Assembly (NCBI GenBank): GCA_014529385.2
Contig: CM043965.1
Location: forward strand, 15,622,912 to 15,686,911
Origin: Adiantum capillus-veneris
Taxonomy: Eukaryota; Streptophyta; Polypodiopsida; Polypodiales; Pteridaceae
Direction: 5' to 3'
DNA length: 64,000 nucleotides
Shown here piece after piece: positions 1 to 9,782 of this stretch (the first letter of the stretch is position 1; each line of letters starts with the position of its first letter). The notes beneath the pieces are model-generated. The model had not been told where the DNA came from. It ran no database searches and worked only from the letters and a program-made list of their open reading frames with translations. The position numbers and the translations under genes were made by a program.

Positions 1-1013
1 CACGGAACAAAAATTCCGCAAAAGGTTTTGCGACATTTTCCTCTGCTTCCTCGCATCAAGCATTTCTTTGAATGTAAGTCCATGGCCGCCCTAGCATCAT
101 CGCATGAGGAGAATAAATCTTCGGATGGTGTGCTACGGATTCGTGCAGATTGTGCAGCCTAGAAACATATAGATGGAACATGGCCAGATTTTGCCAGGGA
201 AGCTCGAAATTTGCGCTTAGGCCTGGCTATGGATGGCGTAAATCCATTTGGTCAAAGATCAACATCTTACAGTGTATGGCCCGTTGTCATCGTCAACTAC
301 AACATTCCCCCGTCGTTGACTACGAAGAAGGGGCACCTATGGCTAAGCTTGATTGTGCCGGGGCGATATAAAGTGAAGAATATGGATGTGTATCTTCGTC
401 CACTATTGGAAGAGCTACAACAATTGTGGATTGGCATAGAAGTGGTGGATATAAGCCGACACACAGGTCGACGGAATGCTTTGATCAGAGGCATTCTAAT
501 GTGGACCATGCATGACTATCCCGGACTAACAAAATGCTCATGTGATCTATTTACACTCCTCACTCAGACACTGTAAATCTTGGTTTTTCTGAAGCTGATC
601 TATTATCATGTGTATACATGTAGGGCTTCAAACAAGTGGATACAGAGCATGTGTCACATGTGGATCTAGATTGAATGCACGTAGGGCGCCCTCATTGAAG
701 AAGCAAATCTACGAAGGTCATCAAGCGTATCTTCCAGAGAATCATGTGTTACGCGACGGCTTTTTGGGAAGAGAGCCACCGAGGATGTCTGCACAAGCAT
801 GGTTAGAGGAGAAGGAGATGTGTGATGACGGATTGCCCCCAGGGATGAAGAGACTATCTCTATGGTATGAGTTACCATACTGGCCCCGACTCATGATCAA
901 TCACTTGCTCGATCCAATGCACATATTCAAGAATGTGGGTAATCTACTATGGGACCATCTGAATGGCAAGAAAGATACTTTGGGAGCCAGAGTTGACCTT
1001 AAAAATGTTGTTG
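1..1013 (+). pseudogene. TNP2-like CACTA transposase, partial and broken
   Basis: This is the catalytic part of an En/Spm transposase (Transposase_21 family), which cuts the element out and reinserts it. Frame 1 reads KVLRHFPLLPRIKHFFE, then DGVLRIRADCAA followed by a TAG at 160-162 where the family usually has Trp. Next come GLAMDGVNPFG, the PGRYKVKNMDVYLRPLLEEL block and MWTMHDYPGLTK. A probable 82-bp phase-1 intron (542-623, GT..AG) leads to frame 2: GYRACVTCG, RRAPSLKKQIYEGH, LWYELPYWPRLMINHLLDPMHIFKNV (in two pieces). The conserved Asp residues of MDG, HDYP and LDPMH, the CxxC and the DxxH are all present. Homology ends near codon ARVDLK, where the sequence passes into the Pro/Thr-rich start of the next gene, suggesting an internal deletion that removed the C-terminus. 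Confidence 0.88.
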
Positions 1014-1059
1014 TGGGGGTGCCGCCACCGATGCTTCGACACCGCCTCGTGTTCGATGA

Positions 1060-2122
1060 GGCTCTTTACCCTCCGCTTCTTTGCCCGTCCCGACACCAGC
1101 CACGACATCGCCATCGACACCAGGTTTTGCGCGGTTGACTGCTGTTTACTGCAGCTACACACCACTAGCTACTCCTCAAGGAGTCACTCCAGTGGACACT
1201 CCTTGCTTCGGGACTCACACTCCAGTGGAGACACCTGGCGTCCGTACCCCCATTGACACGCCGCTAGAGACCCCTGCCGAGACACCCAAGTTCATTCATC
1301 AGCGGCGAGAGGGCTTGCCTTACTCCGTCAACTTCAACGGCGGCATCATCTTGGATGATGAAGGCAAGAAGGTGATTTTGCGCATGCGCGGTCTTTGCTC
1401 TCAGGTGTTTAGACACTACATACTAAACACCTGGAGTGAAGTACCGAATGAATTAAAAGACAGAGTCATCAGCATGCTTCATGACGAGTTTCCCATTCCA
1501 ACACGGGATGACCGCTTCAATGAATATGTGATGAAGGTTCGAATGCGCAAATACTGCAAGCATAAGCTTTCCGAAGTGCAAAAAGCAATCAAGCATGGGT
1601 GGAGCAGACCAGATTGGCTCGCCAAAGAAGATTAGAAGCATGCAAAGAAAGAAGCGTGCGAGAATCCCGACAAGTGGAAGCAACAAAAGGAGGCAGCTAG
1701 AGCGCGAGTAGAGGCAGGGAGTTTGCACCACTTGGGGAGCGGCGGGTGGGAATCATTTGAGGCCAATTTTGTAAGTGTTTTCGCATCTAAGTTTGATAGT
1801 TTAGGGTTTATGAAATTTGGAATTCTAACATAATGGATTCTTTGTATGTTTTGACAGTGGTCGTTTACAGGACATGATCCCACACCGTACGAGAGTGAGT
1901 ACGCAGGCAGGAAGGGCTTAAACGCCCTTATAGACATCCTGAGTTCTCGTGGCGGCATGGTTAGTATTAGGATTTATTCTTTTCTATTTATTATATTGTT
2001 TTATAAATTACGTCGCTATATGTTTATACTTACAAAAAGCTATCTTTTTTTTTTTTGTGCAGAATCCGACAGATACGCCGCTTCGACGCGATGAGACGTC
2101 TGATCAGACGACGTTAGTTTAG
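1060..2122 (+). pseudogene. Second CACTA gene (Transposase_24-like), three exons
   Basis: Exon 1 (about 1060-1770) begins in a Pro/Thr-rich stretch with repeated TP and ETP units, then continues as SVNFNGGIILDDEGKK and RHYILNTWSEVPNELKDRV and a basic helical region ending HGWSRPDWLAKED. This resembles the Transposase_24 domain of plant En/Spm elements, from the W-x-x-VP-x-x-LK pattern; I have not confirmed it by search. A TAG at 1633-1635 interrupts an otherwise continuous frame (KHAKKEACENPDKW follows). Introns at 1771-1857 and 1960-2062 have GT..AG ends and keep the frame (exons 1858-1959 and 2063-2122), ending QTTLV and a stop. A TGA at 1057-1059 separates it from the TNP2 remnant. The true start is not identifiable. 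Confidence 0.7.
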
Positions 2123-2463
2123 CCATAGCTAGATAGCATTAGTTTCTTTTTGTCATAGATTATGTATCATGAGACGACTTTTATACGTCTTTTTGAAAAC
2201 CATGTATATTTTTGAAATAATGACAAGCAAAGATTAACAATCAAGTGATTTTGCCTATGTGTACAATTGTCATTGATTTACTTTCATCAATTCACGCTTG
2301 TCATTTTTGTATCTTTATTTTGCAAACAATACCTACTATGGATGATGGAGTTAATGATTATATTGTCTTGTGGGTGACTATTTTGGGTCTATATTTACCT
2401 TTGCACTTTTTTTCAAAGGTAAATAGACAAATGAAACATTCAATATGGTTGAATGCCCTGCCA

Positions 2464-2712
2464 CCAATTTGTTTTCCTCTCGGGCATCGCTATGACCGTC
2501 GCTATATAAGGCTCTGCAGCATCGCTATAAGCGTCGCTATTGATAGCCCTGTAGCGTCTCTATAGGCGTCGCTATATAGCGACGTTTATGGCGACGCTTA
2601 TAGCGACTATCATAGCGATGTATATAGCGACGTCCTCGTATCGACGCTCATAGCGACGCTCATAGCGACGCCGAGGGTTATAAAAACCCAGTGTATTTCC
2701 GTCGCTAAAAGC
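2464..2712. repeat. CACTA subterminal repeats (tagcgacg / cgtcgcta)
   Basis: About a dozen copies of an 8-10 bp motif, TATAGCGACG or its reverse complement CGTCGCTATA, are packed here. Copies left of about 2575 are mostly in the CGTCGCTATA sense and those to the right mostly in the other, so the block can fold into a long hairpin. In En/Spm elements such subterminal repeats bind the element-encoded protein; that role is inferred from position just inside the terminus. Confidence 0.85.
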
Positions 2713-2730
2713 GTCACAAGAGCGCACAAC

Positions 2731-2741
2731 CTCTTGTAGTG
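2731..2741 (+). repeat. CACTA right terminal inverted repeat
   Basis: CTCTTGTAGTG is the element's right end. The following bases (tagtg) partly repeat the terminus. Confidence 0.75.
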
Positions 2742-3085
2742 TAGTGCGGGAGCGGGTAAGGCAGGCAGTGCGGGAACGGGCAGACAGGCACGCAGAGCGG
2801 GTAGCGAGTTCAGACAGTGTAGGAACAGAAAAACATGCAGGCAGAGTGGGTAGCAGGTTCAGGCAGTGTGAGAGCGGGTCAGGCAGGTAGGGCGAGAGTG
2901 CGAGGGTAGGGGGGACAACAAGGGCGAAGGGCAGGGGGTGGGGGCAGCGCGAGCTGTTGGGCAGTGGAGGGGGGATTAGTGATGGCAGATGGGGAATGTG
3001 AGCGTGAGAGGAAGTAGTAGCGAGTTAAGCTATCGAACCCTAGGCTCCTTGGAGAACCACTATATAGATTCACTAGATGAGCAAA
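2742..3085. other. GC-rich degenerate repeat spacer, no gene
   Basis: Loose repetitions of GCGGGTAGC, GGCAGGCAG and CAGTGCGGGA fill 2742-2900, then a G-rich purine stretch. No supported gene. The five bases before 3091 (CCCAC) are the target duplication of the next element. Confidence 0.5.
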
Positions 3086-3090
3086 CCCAC

Positions 3091-4286
3091 TGTCACGTGC
3101 ACATCTAAACCCTATGTGCATGTGGACAAGCTATCTCAAGTCTAGGATTCAGGTCAGCTTTGGAAGTGTTTTGGCACCTTTGTAAGCCTGTGTGCAGGCC
3201 GTGTATGTCCAGACACTTAGAGTAGTTGCATATCCTCTGATTACACACAGCATGATCATTAACATGACATTCAATACCCATCATGAGCATTTTTCAAAGC
3301 ATAGAACCCTTTTTGTCAAAGTACACATTTTTCACTTATTTATTAGTAAGTAACTTTTGTTGGAAAAGTAAGTAGGACAAATTGCTAAGGAATTATAAAA
3401 GAACCTAGTGGTCACTCAGTAGAAGCAAAAGACAACAGGAGCTCAGGCTTGCAGTGTTCTCTCCTCAGCAAGACGACAGAAGACGTTGCGTTTTCAGCCA
3501 TCAAGACAACCAGCATTTTTGGATTCTGCCAGATCCTCTAGCCTTTTCAGTTGTAGATCAGCCCATCGGTTTTCTCCACAGCAGCAGAACCTTCCTAGTG
3601 TTTCCATCAACGACAGATCAGCTTGGTGTTTTTCAGTAGAATATCAAGCCTAGTGTTTTGCAGTTTCCAGCACCAGCTCAGCCAAGGCAGTTAGCGGTTT
3701 CAAGTTTCAACACTTAGCCCTTGCAGATCCAGCCCCTAGCCTCGCAAATCTCACCTATCTGCAGCAGATCCTCGTGTATGGTCGAGTTAGCCAGCGTTTA
3801 CAATTTCAGTCTGCTGTTTTCAGATTGCAGCATCTACGTTTTCAGTGCATCGTCATCGCCATCCTTGCTGACACAATGTCAAAGTTGAGCAGAAAGTTAG
3901 TAGTTTGCAGATTCCAGCATTTTAGCCCTAGCGTTTTCAGTTTTTGGCCCATCCTTGTTATCGTTGACATCGTTGGCAAGTTCATTGCATCAACACCATT
4001 GTATCAAATTTGTGCAATCAATAGCATAGATTTCTCTTGCCATCGAGAGAGGGGCCCTTGGAGGAGGGTTTGAGAACCGCTTGGTGTCGTATTCTTCTCT
4101 CTCTGTTCTCTGAGTCTCAACACTTCCACTCGCAGTAGCATTCACTTTGTTTGTGATCATTGCACACTCTCTCTCTCTCTCTAAAGGACAGAAGGCTCTC
4201 CCTTCCGTAAGTAAAAGGAACCCTTGAGCACAGTTTGGAGCACTCATCTTGAGCAATATCAACATTCACTTTCGTTGCACCTTACA
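3091..4286 (+). repeat. 5' LTR of outer element
   Basis: About 1196 bp, starting TGTCACGTGCAC and ending CACCTTACA. It aligns along its length with 27066-28256. It ends immediately before a tRNA primer site. Confidence 0.92.
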
Positions 4287-4300
4287 TTGGTATCAGAGCT
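4287..4300 (+). other. Primer binding site (initiator Met tRNA)
   Basis: TTGGTATCAGAGCT follows the LTR. TGGTATCAGAGC is the common plant retroelement primer site complementary to the 3' end of initiator tRNA-Met. Confidence 0.9.
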
Positions 4301-4693
4301 TTTGGCAGTGTTCTGTATCACTCAAGGAAAGAACCACAAGAATTTTTTTGCTTGTTGCGGTCACACATAAGCAAAGTCCACTCGGGCGTGTCGATTCCTA
4401 ATCATGTTTTTGAAGAGTGACAGTTAACCCAAGAAAGAATGGCTTGTCCAACCTCTCCTTGTTCCTCTTTTTGCTCATTGAGAGCAGATCGTGCACTTAG
4501 CGGTCGGCTAATCGACATGAGGTGGAAAAAAACAACTTTGGTGTGAGTGCAAGGCCGCCAAGGGTACACCCGCAGGGAAGAGTCGAGCTCGGGTTAGAGA
4601 AAAGCCTTCTCAAACACCAATTGCAAGCTCAAGAACCCAAGAACCTCAAGAACCCAAGTTCGTCGAGAACTTAAGTACCCACGATCTCAGTGT

Positions 4694-6010
4694 ATGGTCA
4701 TCACCCGAAGCGGAATGGATACTTTGCATGAAGGTGATGAGAATGGAGTTGGTGACGAAGAAGTTTCCCCACCAGGAGTTTTTTTTTCCGATCCTCCTCC
4801 ATCCCCATCTACACCACGCATTGCACCAAATCCTATGGAGTCTTTGGTGAAGTCGATGATGGATATGATGCTACAGCAAGAGGTGCAACACCCCGCCTTG
4901 GATCCTCAACCGTGAAGAAAGAAAGACATCCTTGGACCGTGACTGCGAAGAAAGAAAGGCAGCCTTGGAGCGTGAACGTGAGCAAGCGTGCTTGGAGGCC
5001 GAGCAAGCATGCGAAGCTCTACGCATCGCAACTGAAGAAAAGCGAGCAGCTATGGAATTAGAACGTGAAGCACATAGAGACCAACGCATGAAAGAGTTGG
5101 TCCTACAGGTACTCACCTCAAAATCCGAGCCACTCAAGGACGTGGGTGATTCATCAGGTAGCACAAGTCGAGAAGCGGATTCCAACAACCCCGTCACTAA
5201 GAAGTTGATGTTCAGTAAGTATGACGGTAAGATGGATGCTAATTTTATTCATTCTTGGTTGCATCAATTTAATGCTTACTTTGCGACAACTAAGAAAACA
5301 GGGAATAACAAAGTTTTGACGGCAGCCATATATCTTGCCGGTGATGCCATTAATTGGTATCAAGCATGGCAAGAGGAGTAGTTGGCCTTGTACCTAGAGG
5401 AAACCGAGGAAGACATGTCTCTTTCTTTCAATTGGTCCAACTTCCAAGACAAGCTCAAGGCTCTATTCATTGCACCTCAATACCTAGCACGGTGAAAGGA
5501 AGATTGACGCAATCTCAAGTAAAATGGTACCCCAGTCATGCCCTTTTCTAACCGTGTTTTGTAGCTTAACACCCAATTATGCAAATTGGATGCAAAGCGT
5601 AAAGAGGCTTTTATTTTTGCACTGGATGAGTATATCAGGTTCGATGTCGGATTCCTCGACCCCATAGATCTCAACAAGGCACTAGCGATTGCTCTTGCAC
5701 AGGAGATGAAGCACAACAAAGGAAAGCCTAAGGAGAACAAGTCTTCTCACAGTCTCTCTCAGACTCCTCAGAACGGTAAGAATGATAACTCTTATAGTCC
5801 ATCTTCCTCTAATCCTTCGAAAAAGAACTCTCAAAATGAATCTAAGAGTAAAGCTAACACACTTGCTAAACCTAAGCTAATCACAGATGCAAAAGCTGCA
5901 CAAGGAATTATAGGAGGATACATAACACGTGAAGAACAAGTCATTTATGCTAAGGAAGGTCGATGTTATCAATGTCATGTCAAGGGTCATATAACCTAAG
6001 AATGCATCCA
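4694..6010 (+). pseudogene. gag of outer element, several stops and shifts
   Basis: Starts MVITRSGMDTLHEGDE at 4694. After a frame change near 4916 an acidic/basic coiled-coil stretch (ALEREREQACLEAEQACEAL) leads into a Ty3-type gag core: KKLMFSKYDGKMDANFIHSW, then LAGDAINWYQAW. A TAG at 5379-5381, a TGA near 5493 and a shift follow. The C-terminus is Lys/Ser/Asn-rich and ends in a zinc knuckle, CYQCHVKGHIT, whose last Cys is separated from the rest by a TAA at 5997-5999. So even the nucleic-acid-binding motif is cut. Gag would package the element RNA. The gag call rests on the core motif plus knuckle and on its place right after the primer site. Confidence 0.85.
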
Positions 6011-6109
6011 ACAAACCTCAAGAACCCACAGAGCCCACATCCTCTGTTAATGCCATGAATGAGAGCACTACTGTGTCCCAAGTTTCTAATGATCATCTAG
6101 CTGATGACT

Positions 6110-6640
6110 CTCTCATGAAGTGTTATGGTCATGTGAATGGTCAACGCATGGTGATTCTTGTTTGATTTAGGCAGTATGCATGATGTGATTGGTACCTCTC
6201 TTGTAGAAAGAGCCCACTTGGAGGTTAGTCAGAAAACTCCTCTTGAGGTGTCGGGCTCCACTCCCGGTATGGACTCTCTCATTACACGAAAGTGCCTTGA
6301 TGTGTTATTCACTATTCAATTAGCGTCCTTCCGTAGAAAATTTGTAGTGTCTCCTCTTTCAAGATGTGATATGATTTTGGGAATTAGATGGGTTCGTGAG
6401 CATAACTCTCTCATTGATTGGGTAGACAATACGCTAACTTTAAATGCCAAAAGTGAATCTCCCATTATCATTCATGGTGTGAGGAATCTTCATTCTTTAC
6501 CTCTCATTTTTAATGTGCATGAGAAGCTTGAAAAGAAACAAGAGAAGGAGACTCTCTCAGTCCTTTCTTCTCCAAAGCACGACATGCATTTTTTGCATGA
6601 TAGAGATGTGATTGTCGCAAGGATGATGGTTTAGGTGATG
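6110..6640 (+). pseudogene. Aspartic protease region of outer element
   Basis: Reads FDLGSMHDVIGTSLVERAHL, then CDMILGIRWVREHNSLIDW, then TLTLNAKSESPII. The ILGIRWVREHNSLIDW segment is the hallmark second half of plant Ty3 gag-protease proteins (usual form LGMPWL..HNPxIDW). The upstream part that should carry the catalytic D-[ST]-G is disturbed (VILV, stop, FDLGSM). The reading frame closes at 6634. The 145 bp after it has no stable frame and ends at the insertion point of the nested element. Confidence 0.75.
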
Positions 6641-6785
6641 ATTTTGCTAGTGAAGTAACCTCATTGCCGATATGAACAGTCATGCAGGAGAAATATTGGC
6701 TCTCGAGCCAAGGTCCAAAGAACCGACTCACGAAGTATTGTGTGTTTGCATGATTAGACAACACCCATTGTTCGAGTTTCTCATT

Positions 6786-7718
6786 TGTTGGACGGGTACG
6801 CCGCGACGGACGTCAGCACAACGAGAACTCACCTAACAAGTAATGTCAGCTAAGGACGAAGCTCGACCCACAGGCGCGTGGAAGCAAGCATAAGGTGTCA
6901 ACCTACACTCGACCGACTCCTAACTAATTCCTACAGAGGTCCCTACCTATTGTCTAAGTCACAGTCTTCAAGAGAACAAAAGAGGATGCTTCCTACAACG
7001 CTTGCTAGAGCCGAACACCCATCAAACACTTTCGAAACACCATAGAACTTGAAGGAGACCCTACTACTACCTATAGGTTACTCTCCCTAAGGTCTATGAA
7101 CCAAAATCACGACCCAAAACACTCGGTGCAGAAACACGTAGGATGTCTGGCCGAAATCTGCAGGTCTTCTTTTTCAAAATCTGAAGTGCCTAATGTGTAG
7201 CTCTACTCAATGTGAACACGTGGATATGCTGCAATGCGAAATCAGATAACGTATGCTCACCCAAACAACTGATGAAGCTCGTAGAAGGAGCTCCCAAAGC
7301 CGGACCGTACGCGTGCAATGTTGGTATCGGCTCGTAGCTCTAGCTGGGGGCAACGCGCTGCACTTCTCCGCACTCGATTCCGACCACCGTAGCACACGTA
7401 GCGTCAAGACAAAGCTCACACTCTCTCTCACGTACACAGCATGCTCACTCACAGACTTCAAACTTGTTTAAAATGACAAAAAGGTTTTTCATTAAGGTCA
7501 AAAAGTGATATATATACCTTACAACTTTTCAAACCCTAAAGTTCCAAAATCATCCATCTACTCCATCTAACTATCAAAACTGGGATACAATCTGGAAACT
7601 TCTGTAAGTCCCAATATTTACAAGGTGAAATTAGGGTTTTCCTCAATGAATGACTAATTACAAAAAATAATAATCCGTCGAGTAGTTGGATGCCGTGGGG
7701 TGTGTCCAGCTTCTAACA
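6786..7718 (-). repeat. 3' LTR of nested element
   Basis: 933 bp. In the sense direction it starts TGTTAGAAGCTGG. Near-identical to 25606-26539. It contains half of the element's palindrome (ACGTAGGATGTCT, about 7137-7149). Confidence 0.95.
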
Positions 7719-7732
7719 TCCCCCCCCTCCTT
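7719..7732 (-). other. Polypurine tract of nested element
   Basis: Sense strand AAGGAGGGGGGGGA, directly before the 3' LTR. Confidence 0.88.
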
Positions 7733-7769
7733 GTTCATGTCGTCCCCGACATGGCCTTGATCTTTTGTT

Positions 7770-9719
7770 TCACCTTATGGTCTCTCGCATCTTTAGCAGT
7801 GATTCGTACCGTGCATGTAGATTTAGCATTGTTGGTCCAAAGATGTCTGTATGCATGGTAAAGAATCCCGTGTAGAATGCCTCTTCAAACGCCTGGAGGT
7901 GATAAGATGGGAGAAACATGATTCTTTGATATAACGCATGTATCACCTCCTTGGAAGGCTGACCTGACATATCATAAGCACATCTGTATGTGTCCTGGAA
8001 GAAGAATATGCTGTCAGTCACCTGTCCTGGCTTGAAGGTTTCAAACACTGCTAAGATGGTTCTGCAGATCTTTCTCATCATAATGCATGTAAGGTCAGGT
8101 GAGCGAGTGAACAAATTTATGGCGCCCGTTAGGGTTTTCACCATGTCTTGTACACTTATTCTCTCACGTGCCTTCATGCCTGGCAGCTTTGGGTAGTTCA
8201 GCCAAGTGGGTTGGCTTCTTTGTAAGATTTCTTGTGCTTTCCATGTCCTAACCCTTGGTAGAGGGCAGAAACTGAGGTTGTCTCTGATGTGATTAGGTGC
8301 CTCTACCAAGTGTATTAGGTACTGCGGGTACTTGGTAAGCCAAGCCTTCCTCCACTTGGGCTGAGAGTCCACTATCAGCTTTACTCCTTCTAGTCTCGAG
8401 GTGTCTACGTTGTAGAGAGGGACCGTTGGCTCTTCTCTGATTCGCTTATTTATTGTTGCTGCCTCATACTTCAACAATGGATATGGGAGAGAGGGTTGAA
8501 GCCATTCACGCCTGAGATTGCTGGCGTCGATTTTCTGAATTGTCATTGATTTGAAAACCCTCTGTTCCCATTCCAAGGCCTCTTTTGTGCTTTCTCTGAG
8601 CTCTGCCACTATTGATTTTCGCAATTTTTCCTCCTCTTCTTGTGTTAGATCCTGCGGCTCTTGAGAGGAGCCTGCTATGCTTTCCTCTGGCATGGGTGTG
8701 TCCACAGGATCTGCCACATTGTCGAGGTCGATGCCCTCATTGGCAGCTGGACCCGAGCTCTCTGCTTCTGCTTGTTGTCGGCCTTTCAACTCCTCAATTT
8801 GCTTGAGGAGTGTCTGCTTCTCTGCTTCGGCTTGTTCGCCCATAGTCACGAGGAGGTCATTGAGTTCAGCATTTACCTTTTCAGCCTCCTTGAGCTTTAT
8901 CTTCTTGCTCTCCAATTCTTCTTGTAGGGCTTTCTGGCTATCCTCAAATCTGGTTTGCATTGCGATAGAACCCTCAGCCATGATCACCCTCTGCTTCTTC
9001 TCAAGAGTCAACTCCTTTTGGAGTTCTTGCATCTGCTCTTCATACAGTTGACTCTCCGAAATGATCTGAGTCGATCTTGTAGCTCTAACTCTAGCAGGTG
9101 ATGCTCTCAGCCTCTGGATGGTTTGATCTTTGACTTTTAATTGGTCCTTGAGCTCAAGGAATTCATCCAGGCTTGCTTCTTGTTCTATTTCCGCCTTTTC
9201 CTTAGCATTTCTCAAGGCCTCTACTTCTTTCGTTTCCTCTGCTAGCTGGAGTGTCAGATTATCCCTTTCTTTTTTTGCATCTCGCAATGACTTGCTGAGT
9301 TGCAGGCACTCTTCTTCAGCTGCTTGCAACCTTTTTGCCGCTGCCTCATTTGCTTCTTCCTTTGCTTGGCAGTTTTGTAGAGCAGTGGCCAAGCTGACCT
9401 GGAGGTCAGATTCTCTTTCTTTTTGTCCTTGGCTTTTTGCCTGCAGTAGATCTCTTTCCATCTTGGTCTTTACTTCAGTGGCCTTTAGAGTTATCAATTC
9501 TTCATCTGATGCCACAGATTGTGCCCTTATTCCAGCTAGCATTGTCATCACCACATCCCAATCATTCGAGGGCGGGTGCAGGTCTACCGTGTTGGTAGCA
9601 ATTTCCTTAAGTTCAACTAGCCGGATGCCAGGCATCTTTTCTTCATGTCCTGTCCTCGCCAAGTCGAATGCGACTGTGGCGGCTTCTTCCCTTGTATATC
9701 CTGCAGCTAGCAGGTCCAA
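7770..9719 (-). CDS. Extra ORF, coiled-coil half (unknown function)
   Basis: A 649-codon frame between pol and the 3' LTR, sense to the element. Residues about 70-330 are a long heptad-type coiled coil rich in Glu, Lys, Gln and Leu (for example KEVEALRNAKEKAEIEQEAS). An acidic linker follows (IDLDNVADPVDTPMPEES). The C-terminal 280 residues look globular (REWLQPSLPYPLLKYEAA, TWLNYPKLPGMKARERISV, FFTMHTDIFGPTMLNLHARY). It is in the same frame as the 480-codon ORF upstream, separated only by one TAG at 9783-9785 with about 21 open codons after it, so the two were probably one protein of about 1150 residues. I do not recognise a functional domain; a structural or env-position protein is a guess. 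Confidence 0.7.
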   Translation of the reverse strand: MDLLAAGYTREEAATVAFDLARTGHEEKMPGIRLVELKEIATNTVDLHPPSNDWDVVMTMLAGIRAQSVASDEELITLKATEVKTKMERDLLQAKSQGQKERESDLQVSLATALQNCQAKEEANEAAAKRLQAAEEECLQLSKSLRDAKKERDNLTLQLAEETKEVEALRNAKEKAEIEQEASLDEFLELKDQLKVKDQTIQRLRASPARVRATRSTQIISESQLYEEQMQELQKELTLEKKQRVIMAEGSIAMQTRFEDSQKALQEELESKKIKLKEAEKVNAELNDLLVTMGEQAEAEKQTLLKQIEELKGRQQAEAESSGPAANEGIDLDNVADPVDTPMPEESIAGSSQEPQDLTQEEEEKLRKSIVAELRESTKEALEWEQRVFKSMTIQKIDASNLRREWLQPSLPYPLLKYEAATINKRIREEPTVPLYNVDTSRLEGVKLIVDSQPKWRKAWLTKYPQYLIHLVEAPNHIRDNLSFCPLPRVRTWKAQEILQRSQPTWLNYPKLPGMKARERISVQDMVKTLTGAINLFTRSPDLTCIMMRKICRTILAVFETFKPGQVTDSIFFFQDTYRCAYDMSGQPSKEVIHALYQRIMFLPSYHLQAFEEAFYTGFFTMHTDIFGPTMLNLHARYESLLKMRETIR

Positions 9720-9782
9720 TAACGCATAATATGCTTCCTCAAGCTCTTTTTGCTCAGATGCAGGCTTGGCCTCTTCTCTAGG

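Larger units (their letters stand above)
1..2741 (+). mobile_element. CACTA (En/Spm) DNA transposon, 3' part, decayed
   Basis: The 5' end lies outside the window. In order it holds a TNP2-type transposase gene, a second plant CACTA gene, a block of short subterminal repeats in both orientations and a terminal CTCTTGTAGTG, which is the typical right end of a CACTA element (the reverse complement starts CACTACAAGAG). The sequence shows the gene order and the terminus; CACTA membership follows from TNP2 homology. The 3-bp target duplication cannot be tested without the left end. Both genes carry stops, so this copy is not autonomous. Confidence 0.85.

Noticed and set aside
4287-4300. tRNA gene fragment
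   Set aside because: It is the complement of a tRNA 3' end only, placed next to an LTR: a primer site.
6786-7718. Small overlapping frames in the LTR (7207-7471, repeated at 26027-26291)
   Set aside because: They recur only because the LTR is duplicated; the two strands mirror each other and no protein feature is seen.
8612-9729. Plus-strand frames opposite the coiled-coil ORF
   Set aside because: Antisense shadows of a strong coding frame; Ser/Leu/Cys-rich composition typical of the reverse of Glu/Lys/Ala-rich codons.
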